Origin: an uncultured Clostridia bacterium
GTDB taxonomy: Bacteria; Bacillota; Clostridia; TANB77; CAG-508
Assembly: GCA_934122385.1 (NCBI GenBank)
Contig: CAKOWP010000013.1
Location: 1-25,983 of the forward strand
Reading direction: 5' to 3'
Length of the DNA: 25,983 bases
The translations under genes and the position numbers were made by a program. The notes below the pieces were generated by a model. It did no database searches. It was not told the DNA's origin and saw only the letters and a list, made by a program, of their open reading frames with translations. Shown here piece after piece: positions 1 to 8,275 of this stretch (positions are counted from its first letter, which is position 1; the number at the start of each line of letters is the position of its first letter).

Positions 1-151
1 TTTTGTTGTATCCGTTTATTGCAGATACTAGTTCTGTCATTCCAACGCTAGTTAAGCCCGATATTGATATCGGACTTTTTTCTTTTTCTATTTGGTTACT
101 TAAATCTATAAATTTTTGTGATTTTCCTAGTTCTCCTATTATTGTGTTCAA
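1..151 (-). CDS. mfd: Transcription-repair coupling factor Mfd, N-terminal fragment (cut by window edge)
   Basis: The minus strand reads from a TTG start at 151 into an open frame of about 50 codons that leaves the window at base 1. A GGAGG ribosome site lies 9 bases upstream (161-165) and a TAA sits in frame just before the TTG, which fixes the start. The peptide begins MNTIIGELGKSQKFIDL and continues with an acidic/basic helix, then SPISISGLTSVGMTELVSAI. This resembles the start of Firmicutes Mfd, where a short helix precedes a 'sPi.isGLs.sqkahLiyAi' segment of the UvrB-like D1a domain. Mfd is an ATP-driven translocase that removes stalled RNA polymerase from DNA lesions and recruits UvrA. 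Only the first 4% or so of the protein is visible, with no helicase motif, so the call rests on N-terminal similarity and is moderate. Confidence 0.55.
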   Translation of the reverse strand, partial: MNTIIGELGKSQKFIDLSNQIEKEKSPISISGLTSVGMTELVSAINGYNK

Positions 152-178
152 TTTTTATTTCCTCCACAATGTATTAAT

Positions 179-209
179 GGTTGAAAAAGATTTATTTTCT
201 TTTTCAACC
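179..209. terminator. 11-bp hairpin upstream of mfd
   Basis: GGTTGAAAAAG (179-189) pairs perfectly with CTTTTTCAACC (199-209) around a 9-base loop. The plus strand after it is T-rich, so it has terminator form in that direction, but no plus-strand gene ends here. On the minus strand it lies between the Ca-ATPase stop and the mfd start, where it could be a leader hairpin. Confidence 0.4.
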
Positions 210-270
210 TTATTGTTCTCTTTTTTGTTTTTTTATTATACCATATTTTTTGGTGTTTGGGAAGTGCTTT

Positions 271-318
271 ATCACATTTTTGCAACTATTTTTATGTAAT
301 TTCATCACATTTTTGCAA
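271..318. repeat. Short direct repeat at the 3' end of the Ca-ATPase gene
   Basis: The 15-mer ATCACATTTTTGCAA occurs at 271-285 and again at 304-318, 33 bases apart. The second copy encodes the last residues and TGA stop of the ATPase gene (minus). This looks like a small local duplication. Confidence 0.5.
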
Positions 319-3013
319 ATGAGAAATTCTTTTTCTCCTCTTTATTGTTCTCTGTGTTCTTATTTTTTGCATCAAATTTTTTCTGCAATTCAATAACTGG
401 AACAGGCAAAATAGAAATTGCAACAGTAATAATCCATTGAGTCAAATTCAAAGGAACAACCTCAAAAACATTTGCAAAAGCAGGAATTACAACAACTATA
501 GCCTGAATAAAAATTCCTAAAACAAAACTTCCAACTAAATACTTGTTTTCAAAAAGCCCTGCCTCAAAAATAGACGTTTCATTTTTAACATTAAAACTAT
601 GGATCAGTTCTAAAAATCCTATTGATAAAAATGCCATAGTTCTGCCAACTTCTAGGCCATAATATTTATTTCCAATACTGAATGCAACAAGAGTAAGTAC
701 ACCTATCATAATTCCTTCAACAATAATTTTATTCCATAGACCATCTGCAAATATTCCTTTTTTACTATCAACTGGTTTTCTTTGCATTATGTCTTTTTCA
801 GGCTTTTCAAGTCCTAAAGCAATTGCTGGTAAAGAGTCTGTAACCAAATTAATCCATAATAATTGAATTGCAAGAAGTGGTGATTTTAAACCTAATACAA
901 GTCCCATAAAAATTGTTACAATTTCGCCAATATTTGTAGCAATTAAAAAATGTATTGCTTTTTTTATATTATCATATATGTTTCTTCCCTGTTTTACAGC
1001 CTCAACTATTGTAACAAAATTATCATCTGTAAGGATAATATCTGCAGCATTTTTAGCAACATCTGTACCATTTTTGCCCATAGCAATTCCAATATCAGCA
1101 TTTTTCAAAGCCGGACTGTCATTTACACCATCACCAGTCATCGCAACGACTGCTCCATTACGTTGCCATGCTTTTACAATTCTTACTTTGTGTTCTGGCG
1201 TAACCCTTGCAAAAACTGAATATTTTTTTATGTTTTTTTCTAATTGATTTTGTGTCATTTTATCAAGTTCTTGGCCTGTTATTGCTATATCTTTTTGCTC
1301 TAGAATTCCTAAATCTTTTGCTATTGCTTTTGCCGTTTCTAAGTGGTCACCTGTAATCATTACTGTTTTTATTCCTGAATTTTTGCATACCTGAACCGCT
1401 TCTTTCACTCCATCTCTTGGTGGGTCTATCATTCCAATTAGTCCAACAAATGTTAAATTATTTTCAATATTTTGTGAATCAATTTTACTTGGCAATGTAT
1501 CTAAATCCTTATATGCAACTGCAATTACTCTCAATGCCTTTTGTGCCATTTGTCTATTATCACTTTGAATTTTTAGATTTTCCAAAGCCTGTACTTTTAT
1601 ATTAAATTTACTCTGTATTTCTCCAATTTGCCTCTCCCATTCATTTTGTGCACTTGAAATTTCATTAATTGAAGATAGCTGCTTTGTACACTTTTGTAAT
1701 AACACATCTGGTGCACCTTTTGTTATAATCCTATATTTATTACCAATTTTGTGAATTGTGGTCATCATTTTTCTATTAGAATCAAAAGGAATTTCATTAA
1801 CTCTTGGCATAAAATTTTCTAATCTATTTTTTGTACTTCCAATATTTATACATTCTTCTACAATTGCCTTCTCTGTAGGCTCCCCAGAAACTTTTGCCAC
1901 TCCATTTTCCACATTTACATCACAGTCTGTGCATAATGTTGCTAGTTCAATAATAAATTTTTTACTTTGACATCTAACATCAACAACCTTCATTTTATTT
2001 TGTGTTAAAGTTCCTGTTTTATCTGAACAAATTACACTACTACTTCCTAGTGTCTCAACTGCAGGTAATTTTCTAATTATGCTATTCTTTTTTGCCATTT
2101 TTGTAACACCAATTGAAAGCATAATTGTTACAATTGCAGGTAGTCCCTCTGGAATTGCTGCAACTGCAAGTCCAACAGATGTCATAAACATTTCTACTGG
2201 TTCTATATGTTTTATTAATCCCATAACAAAAATTATTACACATATTGCCAAACATGCTAACCCTAATATTTTTCCAACTTCTCCAAGTTTTTTCTGTAAT
2301 GGTGTTTGTGGAGCCTCATCTTCAATAATCATATTAGCAATTTGTCCAACTTTTGTACTCATTCCAGTATCTGTAACAACCGCTTTTCCATGTCCATTTA
2401 CTGTTATACTAGCCATAAAAGCCATGTTTTTCATATCACCTAAAGGTGCGTTTTTACCGCATAAAATATCTGCATCCTTTTCTGCCCCTTGTGTTTCACC
2501 TGTTAATGATGATTCTTCTATTTTCAAGTTATGACTTTCTAAAATTCTACAGTCTGCTGGTACAAAATTTCCTGCATCTAAAATTATGATGTCTCCTTTT
2601 ACAAGTTCTTCTGCATTTACTTCAACTTTTTTTCCATTTCTTATTGTTTTTGCAAGTTGTGGTGTCATTTGTTTTAATGCTTCTATTGATTTTTCTGCTT
2701 TTGCTTCTTGAATTACTCCCATTAATGCATTAAAAACTACTATTCCTATGATTATTATTGAATCCACATAGTCATTTTCTCCTTGCATTTTTGATACAAC
2801 TGCCGATATTATTGATGCTATTATTAGTATGATTATCATAAAATCGTTAAATTGTTTTATAAATTTTACAATAAAGCTTTCTTTCTTTTTTTCTTCTAAT
2901 TTATTTTTTCCGTATTTTTCTTGTCTTTCTTTCACTTCTTTTTCTGTTAATCCTTGTTTTTCATCTGTGCCTAATTGCCTTAATACTTCTTCTTTTCTTA
3001 ATGTTTGCCACAT
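305..3013 (-). CDS. Cation-translocating P-type ATPase, Ca2+-transporting (P2A type)
   Basis: A complete P-type ATPase of about 902 residues, the usual length for bacterial SERCA-like pumps. Numbered from an upstream in-frame GTG at 3022, it shows an N-terminal cation-ATPase domain (1-75), the actuator loop TGET (174-177), the membrane-site motif PEGLP (291-295), the phosphorylation motif DKTGTLT with Asp334, then a nucleotide domain, TGDxxxTA and TGDGVNDSPAL, and C-terminal helices. PEGLP and overall layout point to Ca2+ export coupled to ATP hydrolysis in the plasma membrane; other divalent cations cannot be excluded. I chose the ATG at 3013 because AAAGGAG sits 7-8 bases before it, whereas the GTG at 3022 overlaps that site. 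The gene is divergent from ytaF with about 110 bases between. No damaging lesion is seen. Confidence 0.93.
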   Translation of the reverse strand: MWQTLRKEEVLRQLGTDEKQGLTEKEVKERQEKYGKNKLEEKKKESFIVKFIKQFNDFMIIILIIASIISAVVSKMQGENDYVDSIIIIGIVVFNALMGVIQEAKAEKSIEALKQMTPQLAKTIRNGKKVEVNAEELVKGDIIILDAGNFVPADCRILESHNLKIEESSLTGETQGAEKDADILCGKNAPLGDMKNMAFMASITVNGHGKAVVTDTGMSTKVGQIANMIIEDEAPQTPLQKKLGEVGKILGLACLAICVIIFVMGLIKHIEPVEMFMTSVGLAVAAIPEGLPAIVTIMLSIGVTKMAKKNSIIRKLPAVETLGSSSVICSDKTGTLTQNKMKVVDVRCQSKKFIIELATLCTDCDVNVENGVAKVSGEPTEKAIVEECINIGSTKNRLENFMPRVNEIPFDSNRKMMTTIHKIGNKYRIITKGAPDVLLQKCTKQLSSINEISSAQNEWERQIGEIQSKFNIKVQALENLKIQSDNRQMAQKALRVIAVAYKDLDTLPSKIDSQNIENNLTFVGLIGMIDPPRDGVKEAVQVCKNSGIKTVMITGDHLETAKAIAKDLGILEQKDIAITGQELDKMTQNQLEKNIKKYSVFARVTPEHKVRIVKAWQRNGAVVAMTGDGVNDSPALKNADIGIAMGKNGTDVAKNAADIILTDDNFVTIVEAVKQGRNIYDNIKKAIHFLIATNIGEIVTIFMGLVLGLKSPLLAIQLLWINLVTDSLPAIALGLEKPEKDIMQRKPVDSKKGIFADGLWNKIIVEGIMIGVLTLVAFSIGNKYYGLEVGRTMAFLSIGFLELIHSFNVKNETSIFEAGLFENKYLVGSFVLGIFIQAIVVVIPAFANVFEVVPLNLTQWIITVAISILPVPVIELQKKFDAKNKNTENNKEEKKNFSFAKM

Positions 3014-3123
3014 AATATTCACTCCTTTGTATATTTGTTATTTAAATATATGTGGCTTGTACTTTTTTATTACAATGTAACAGCAAAATTTTTTTGTCAT
3101 ATTATGTTGTAAGAGGTGTTATT

Positions 3124-3705
3124 ATGGTAAATTCAATACTTTTAGCAATATCAAGTAGTATAGATTCCTTAGGAATAGGTGTGACATACGGAATTAAAAA
3201 TACAAAAATATCTAAATTAAGCAAAATAATTTTATTTGCAATTTCACTAATTACAACATATATATCAATATTTTTTGGAAATATAATTCAATATATACTT
3301 CCAAATTTGCTTACAAATTTTTTGGGATGTTTTATTTTGATTTGCATGGGAATATACATATGTTTTCAAGCTTCTAAAAAAGAAAAAGATTCCCGAAATG
3401 TTTTTAATAGTCCAATATCTTCTGATCTCAACCATTCAAAAATAATTGAGCCTCAAGAAGCATTAATCTTGGCTATCGCTCTTTCTTTAGATAGTTTTTG
3501 TATTGGTATTTCTGGTTCAATGGCTGATATTAATTTGAACTTATTTCCTTTTTTGGTAAGTGCTTTTCAATTAATTTTTCTGAGTTTGGGCTCTTATTTG
3601 GGAATTCATATTAGAAATTTCTGCAAGTTGCCAGCAAATATTTGGGCAATTATTTCTGGTTTACTATTAATTTTTATTGGATTTCTTAAATTTGTTGCAT
3701 TTTAA
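3124..3705 (+). CDS. ytaF: Sporulation membrane protein YtaF (MntP-like)
   Basis: A 193-residue polytopic membrane protein. It has about six hydrophobic segments in two related halves, each with a serine/aspartate motif in a helix: 'SSSIDSLGIGVTYG' near the N-terminus and 'ALSLDSFCIGISG' in the second half. That duplicated small-residue/Asp pattern is typical of the MntP/YtaF family. MntP exports Mn2+; YtaF is linked to sporulation in Bacillus, but its substrate is not established. The ATG at 3124 follows AGAGGTG at 3111-3117; an open frame runs upstream to 3052, but its encoded residues look unlike the family. Its presence is consistent with an endospore-forming ancestry. Confidence 0.8.
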   Translation: MVNSILLAISSSIDSLGIGVTYGIKNTKISKLSKIILFAISLITTYISIFFGNIIQYILPNLLTNFLGCFILICMGIYICFQASKKEKDSRNVFNSPISSDLNHSKIIEPQEALILAIALSLDSFCIGISGSMADINLNLFPFLVSAFQLIFLSLGSYLGIHIRNFCKLPANIWAIISGLLLIFIGFLKFVAF

Positions 3706-3723
3706 TTTAAATTGTTGTATAAT
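3695..3723 (+). promoter_or_regulatory. Sigma-A type promoter for the small gene at 3756
   Basis: TTGCAT (3695-3700), a 17-base spacer and TATAAT (3718-3723) form a near-consensus promoter inside the last codons of ytaF. Predicted start of transcription is near 3730, so the small gene has its own promoter. Confidence 0.7.
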
Positions 3724-3755
3724 AATTTCTACAATACAACTTAGGAGGTAACACT

Positions 3756-3995
3756 ATGAATAAAAAATCTTTAACAGTAAGCGACACCAATGGAACAAGC
3801 TTCACCATTACCAGTACAGAAGACCGGATTCATACTTTCTTAAAATGGGTTGCTGAGTACAAACGAGGTAACTATGATGAATCCGAAAATACTGTAATTT
3901 GTTACAGTATACTGGACATGAAAGCGTGTAACTTGAAGGCTATTCGCATGAACTTGTTTGCTAGTCAGTTTACAAAAAAGATTTTAGAATCTTGA
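3756..3995 (+). CDS. Small orphan protein, 79 residues, unknown function
   Basis: A 79-residue soluble protein that I do not recognise. It is preceded by TAGGAGGTAAC, its own promoter at 3695-3723, and followed by a strong terminator at 4031-4060, so it is a self-contained transcription unit and very likely real. The sequence has a polar N-terminal beta-like stretch (TVSDTNGTSFTITST), then a mixed helix containing RIHTFLKWVAEY, and a C-terminal part with three cysteines. There is no signal peptide or membrane helix. Its codons are visibly richer in G and C than ytaF or smc on either side, which hints at a horizontal origin. No partner gene is adjacent. Confidence 0.65.
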   Translation: MNKKSLTVSDTNGTSFTITSTEDRIHTFLKWVAEYKRGNYDESENTVICYSILDMKACNLKAIRMNLFASQFTKKILES

Positions 3996-4030
3996 TGTAT
4001 TAAACATTAAGAGTATATTGTGTACAAAAA

Positions 4031-4060
4031 GCTGGGGATTACTTAATCTCCAGTTTTTTA
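4031..4060 (+). terminator. Rho-independent terminator after the 79-residue gene
   Basis: CTGGGGATT (4032-4040) pairs with AATCTCCAG (4045-4053) with one G-T wobble and a 4-base loop, followed by six T. Confidence 0.85.
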
Positions 4061-4088
4061 TTTCTATTTATATATAAAGCATAATGCA

Positions 4089-4115
4089 GAAATTTATCAT
4101 ACTATGATAAATTTC
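4089..4115. repeat. Perfect 12-bp inverted repeat between convergent genes
   Basis: GAAATTTATCAT (4089-4100) and ATGATAAATTTC (4104-4115) are perfect reverse complements around the centre ACT. It lacks a T run, so it is not an obvious terminator. The near-palindrome could be a protein-binding site or simply a stable 3' hairpin. Confidence 0.6.
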
Positions 4116-4128
4116 CTAGAATATAAAT

Positions 4129-4158
4129 AAAGTAGCAAATTTTCACTTGCTACTTTTT
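4129..4158 (-). terminator. Bidirectional terminator at the end of smc
   Basis: AAAGTAGCAA (4129-4138) pairs with TTGCTACTTT (4147-4156) over an 8-base loop. T-rich sequence follows on both strands, so it can stop transcription from smc (minus) and from the plus strand. Confidence 0.8.
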
Positions 4159-4165
4159 ATAAATT

Positions 4166-7100
4166 TTATTGTTTCAATTTCATAGACAACAACTTAGAAA
4201 TACCACTCTCTTCCATAGTAACACCATAAACAGTATCAGCCACTTCCATAGTACCCTTTCTATGAGTAATAACTAGGAATTGAGTATGGTCTGTAAACTT
4301 CTTCAAATAATCAGCATATCTAAATACATTTACATCATCAAGTGCCGCTTCAATTTCGTCCAATACACAGAATGGTGCTGGATTTATTTTCAATATTGCA
4401 AATAATAATGCAATTGCTGTAAACGCCTTTTCCCCACCTGAAAGGAGCATCATATTTTGTAATTTCTTTCCTGGTGGTTGTACAGTAATTTCAATTCCAC
4501 ACTCTAAAATATTTTCTTCGTCTTCTAATGTAAGTTCTGCTTTTCCGCCACCAAACAATTCTGCAAATACTTCTCCAAAATTCTTGTTTATAACCTTAAA
4601 TTTTTCTTTGAATTGTTCTTTCATAATTTGAGTCATATCTGAAATTACTTTTCTTAATTTGCTCATTGTATTTTCTAGGTCTAAACGTTGTTCGCTCATA
4701 AAGTCATATCTATCTTTTAAGTTTTTGTATTCTTCAATTGAGTCTACATTAACACTTCCAAGTTCTCTAATTTCAGTTCTTAAGCTGTTAACTCTTCTTT
4801 GTGTTAATGCAACATTTTCTGGTTTTTGATATTGTTCTGCATTATTAGGTGTAAGTTCATATTCTTCCCACATTTTGTTGATAATGCCATTAATATCTTC
4901 TTCAATTTTTGTCTTTTTAACATCTAATTTTACAAGTTGACCTTTTAAGTCTTCAATTACTTTAAATTTAGCAGTTATTTCGTCTTCTTGTTTTGAAAGT
5001 TTTTCACTCTTTTGAGCTCTTTCTTTTTTCAATTCTTCAATTTTTGAACTACTGCTATTTACACTTTCTTTAACTTCTTCTATTTTTTGAAGTGTCTCTT
5101 GTATTGATTTTTCTAAGTCTTCATTGTCTTTTTTGATTTGCTCTATTTGTGCATTTTTATTTTCAATACTTGTATGTGCATTTTCTAATTCTTGATTAAT
5201 TCTTTCTTGAATTTCTTGAATTGATGCCTCACTTTCGTCAAATGAAGATACAGAAATTTTCAAGTTTGTAATATCAAAATTCAAGTCGTCAATATATTTT
5301 TGGTCATCTTTATTTAATTCTGCAAATTCAGTAATTATTTTAGAAAGTTCTTCATTTTGCTCAACAATTTTATTTATTTCAACTTGTAAATCACCTTTTG
5401 TTGAAACCGCTTCTTCTTTTTGTTTTTCAAGATTTGCTTGTTCTTCTTTTAGTCTATTCAAACGCTTTTCAAGTTTTTCAATATTTTCATTTATTGAAAT
5501 AACCTTTTGTTTTTCAGTTGCATATGTGATGTCAATTTCTTGTAGTTCTTTTTCAAGATTTGCAGATAATTCTAAAATTCCTTCAATTGATTCTTCGTAA
5601 TTTTGCTTGTCATTTTCTAGTTTTTCAATTTTTTGTTTTAGATTTTTTATCTCTTTTTCAAGTTTTTCAATTTCTTTGCCTCTACCTAAAATGTTAACAG
5701 TCTTTTTAGCAACTGAACCACCAGTAATTGCACCAGATGGATTTATTAAGTCACCTTCTGTTGTTACAATTCTGAATGTATATCCATTTTGTTTTGCAAC
5801 TTTAATTGCAGTATCCATGTTGTCAACAATTACAGTTCTACCTAGTAAATTTAAAATGATTTGCTCATATTTTTTGTTGTATTTTACAAGGTCTGATGCA
5901 ATTCCAATAACTCCACTTTCATTGCCTTTTATCTTGTCTAATTTTTTACCTTTAACAGATGAAATTGGTAAAAATGATGCTCTTCCTAAATTATTTTTTC
6001 TTAAATGTTCAACTAATCTTTTTGCATCTGTTTCTGTTTCTGTTACAATATTTTGAAGACTTGCTCCCAAGCACATTTCAATTGCAGTTTGTAAGTCGTC
6101 TGGAACTTCTATAATATTTGCTAAAACACCATTCATGCCTTTGCCAAGTTCTTTGATATTTTCACAGTCTTTAAGCAATGATTTTACACTTTTGATATAT
6201 CCTTCTTTTTCTTTTTCTGTTTCTATCAAAAATTTTAATCTTGATTCTTTTATTCTCATTTCGCTTGATAAAATATTTATATTGCTTTCAAATGATTTTA
6301 TTTTTTGGTTTGCTTCTTCTCTTTGTTTTGCTACTTCATTTAATGAATTTTGAGCCTTGTTTTTTTTGTTTTCAATTTCATTAAATTGCTTTGCAATGTC
6401 TTCTTTATTAAGACGAGTTCCATCTAATTCAGAAATTGTTGACTGCATTTCTTGTTTTATTTGTGCTTGCCTTTTTTCAAAGTTTTGATAATTTATGTTT
6501 TGAGCATTTATTTCTGATTGAAGTTCATACTTTTTGTCTGTATTTTCTTCTACTGTATGTTTGTATCCTTCAATTTCTAACTCTTTTGAAGATAATTTTT
6601 CTGTTAATTTATCTAACTCTGCTTGTTTTTCATTTAACTCTTTTTCAAATTTTTCTTTATTTTGTTTTAAGTTATCTTTTTTAGCCTCTTTTTGTTCAAT
6701 TTCGTCTTTCAATTCTTGAATCTTAACATTTTGCTCTTCAATTTCTTTTAAATATCTATCATTATTTTCATTATTATTTGCAATTCTAGTCTTTGCAACA
6801 TTTATATCAGAATTCAATTGTTCAATTTGTTTTTGACTCTCAAAACCTATATTTGACATATTTTCAATTGTTTCTGTAATTTCATCAATGCTTGATTTTA
6901 ACTCTTCTTTTAAGATTTTTACTCTTTCTAGTCTGCCTTCTTCGTCATTGCATTGAGACTGCATAATTTCAATGTCTTGTACAACTTTTTCTAAATCTTG
7001 CTTATATTTTTCTATATTATAAACAAATAGACCAATTTCAATATTCTTCAACTCTTCTCTTAAATTCAAATATTTTTTAGCCTTATCTGCTTGCATTTGT

Positions 7101-7714
7101 AAAGGTTCTAGATTTCCTTCAATTTCAGCCAAAATATCATTAATTCTTAAAAGATTCAATTTTGTATGTTCCAACTTTTTCTCAGATTCTTGCTTTCTTG
7201 TTCTATATTTAACAATACCTGCAGCCTCTTCAAAAATATGTCTTCTATCTTCAGACTTGTTGCTCAAAATCTCGTCGATTTTACCTTGCCCAATAATTGA
7301 ATACCCATCTTTACCAATACCAGTATCCATAAATAATTCCAATACATCTTTTAATCTGCATGGAACTTTGTTTATATAATAACCAGTCTCACCACTTCTA
7401 TAAATTTTTCTTGTAACTGTTACTTCCGTATATTCAATCGGCAATGCACCATCAGAATTATCAAACACCAAAGAAGCCTCGGCAAAGCCTAAAGACTTTC
7501 TATTTTGAGTTCCTGCAAATATGATGTCTAGAGATTTTGTACCTCTTAATGATTTCATACTTTGCTCTCCAAGTACCCATCTTATTGCGTCTGATATGTT
7601 ACTTTTTCCTGAACCGTTTGGCCCTATTACTGTTGTTATTCCAGGCATTAGTTCTAATACTGTTTTATCTGCAAAGGATTTAAATCCTTGTAATTCTAAT
7701 CTTTTTAAATACAT
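4166..7714 (-). CDS. smc: Chromosome segregation protein SMC
   Basis: A full-length 1182-residue SMC. The N-terminal head starts MYLKRLELQGFKSFADKT and has Walker A GPNGSGKSN at 31-39. Long heptad-rich coiled coils (about 170-500 and 680-1000) flank a hinge at about 510-640 that contains the glycine-rich GASLQNIV and 'NPSGAITGGS' segments. The C-terminal head has the ABC signature LSGGEKAFTA from 1091 and Walker B VLDEIEAALDD (Glu near 1120). SMC dimers with ScpA and ScpB load at parS/ParB sites and organise and separate replicated chromosomes. The ATG at 7714 follows AAAGGTGAGA. In many Firmicutes smc sits between rnc and ftsY; neither is next to it here, so the usual cluster is broken up. 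Confidence 0.97.
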   Translation of the reverse strand: MYLKRLELQGFKSFADKTVLELMPGITTVIGPNGSGKSNISDAIRWVLGEQSMKSLRGTKSLDIIFAGTQNRKSLGFAEASLVFDNSDGALPIEYTEVTVTRKIYRSGETGYYINKVPCRLKDVLELFMDTGIGKDGYSIIGQGKIDEILSNKSEDRRHIFEEAAGIVKYRTRKQESEKKLEHTKLNLLRINDILAEIEGNLEPLQMQADKAKKYLNLREELKNIEIGLFVYNIEKYKQDLEKVVQDIEIMQSQCNDEEGRLERVKILKEELKSSIDEITETIENMSNIGFESQKQIEQLNSDINVAKTRIANNNENNDRYLKEIEEQNVKIQELKDEIEQKEAKKDNLKQNKEKFEKELNEKQAELDKLTEKLSSKELEIEGYKHTVEENTDKKYELQSEINAQNINYQNFEKRQAQIKQEMQSTISELDGTRLNKEDIAKQFNEIENKKNKAQNSLNEVAKQREEANQKIKSFESNINILSSEMRIKESRLKFLIETEKEKEGYIKSVKSLLKDCENIKELGKGMNGVLANIIEVPDDLQTAIEMCLGASLQNIVTETETDAKRLVEHLRKNNLGRASFLPISSVKGKKLDKIKGNESGVIGIASDLVKYNKKYEQIILNLLGRTVIVDNMDTAIKVAKQNGYTFRIVTTEGDLINPSGAITGGSVAKKTVNILGRGKEIEKLEKEIKNLKQKIEKLENDKQNYEESIEGILELSANLEKELQEIDITYATEKQKVISINENIEKLEKRLNRLKEEQANLEKQKEEAVSTKGDLQVEINKIVEQNEELSKIITEFAELNKDDQKYIDDLNFDITNLKISVSSFDESEASIQEIQERINQELENAHTSIENKNAQIEQIKKDNEDLEKSIQETLQKIEEVKESVNSSSSKIEELKKERAQKSEKLSKQEDEITAKFKVIEDLKGQLVKLDVKKTKIEEDINGIINKMWEEYELTPNNAEQYQKPENVALTQRRVNSLRTEIRELGSVNVDSIEEYKNLKDRYDFMSEQRLDLENTMSKLRKVISDMTQIMKEQFKEKFKVINKNFGEVFAELFGGGKAELTLEDEENILECGIEITVQPPGKKLQNMMLLSGGEKAFTAIALLFAILKINPAPFCVLDEIEAALDDVNVFRYADYLKKFTDHTQFLVITHRKGTMEVADTVYGVTMEESGISKLLSMKLKQ

Positions 7715-7737
7715 TTATCTTCTCACCTTTTTTGCGG

Positions 7738-7800
7738 GATTTAGGGACGTTCCTTTTTCTCCCTTTTTGAGGGGATTAGGGGACAGTGCTTCAATCTCTA
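7738..7800. repeat. Degenerate GGGACG-headed repeat upstream of smc
   Basis: AGGGACGTT at 7743-7751 begins a C/T- and G-rich stretch that includes TCTCCC, GAGGGGATT and AGGGGACAGTGCTT. The head AGGGACGTT matches the one inside the inverted repeat at 12801-12901 and resembles GGGGACGG at 23683. It looks like a decayed copy of the same kind of dispersed element, lying in the smc leader. Confidence 0.45.
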
Positions 7801-7875
7801 TTTTTTTCAAAATCGTCATAGAGTCCGCCATTTTTTGACAATTTTTACTTTTTACATTTTACTATAAGAAATGAC

Positions 7876-7904
7876 AAAAAGCAAGAAAAATTTTCTTGCT
7901 TTTA
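7876..7904 (-). terminator. Terminator downstream of the beta-helix gene
   Basis: AAAAGCAAGAAAA (7877-7889) is the reverse complement of TTTTCTTGCTTTT (7891-7903). It lies just past the stop of the minus-strand gene ending at 7922. Near-identical stems recur at 9811 and 12008. Confidence 0.75.
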
Positions 7905-7921
7905 TATTCTTTATCACACAC

Positions 7922-8275
7922 TTATTCCCATGCATATATTCCATAATATACACCAACTTTATTTTCGTTAAATGTACTATTATTTTTGCTGTTTTTTATT
8001 AGGTCTTGAATTGGTGTGTTAATATCACCAAAGTTTTCTTCTATCACATTTTGACTATTGCTATTTGTAATAACATTAGTAGCTATATTGAAAAAGTTAC
8101 ATTTTCCACTATAGCTTGAACTAACTCTGCCCAAATCATGGAAGAACGTACAGTTTATTACATTGTTTGCAGTTTCTTGATCATTATAATATAAATATGA
8201 GGCTGCTTTATTTCCTGATGTCCTTATAAAAACGTTTTGTACCTTTCCCTTTGTTCCGTATAAATATTGACCCAT
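7922..8275 (-). CDS. C-terminal part of frameshifted beta-helix surface protein
   Basis: This frame continues the protein that stops at 8208 in the frame shifted by one base. It has no ribosome site before its first ATG (8275), so it is probably not expressed alone. The peptide runs 'KVQNVFIRTSGNKAASYLYYNDQETANNVINCTFFHDLG' with short repeated strands rich in N, V, I and T, as expected for rungs of a right-handed beta-helix, and ends at GIYAWE. Skipping one base in the run AAAGGGAAAGG (minus, about 8242-8253) joins the two parts as '...GSIFIRNKGK|VQNVFIRTSG...'. The rebuilt protein would be about 590 residues. The overlap shared by both frames is 8208-8275. Whether the extra base is real or a sequence error is not decidable here. 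Confidence 0.6.
   Translation of the reverse strand: MGQYLYGTKGKVQNVFIRTSGNKAASYLYYNDQETANNVINCTFFHDLGRVSSSYSGKCNFFNIATNVITNSNSQNVIEENFGDINTPIQDLIKNSKNNSTFNENKVGVYYGIYAWE

Noticed and set aside
2079..2534. 151-codon plus-strand open frame inside the Ca-ATPase gene
   Set aside because: It is antisense to conserved ATPase sequence, has no ribosome site, and its residues mirror the low-complexity antisense of membrane helices.
5607..6056. 149-codon plus-strand open frame inside smc
   Set aside because: Antisense shadow of the smc hinge region with no ribosome site or promoter.
7835..7865. TTGACA followed by TACTAT on the plus strand upstream of smc
   Set aside because: The spacer is 19 bases and no plus-strand gene follows before the surface locus; likely chance in AT-rich DNA.
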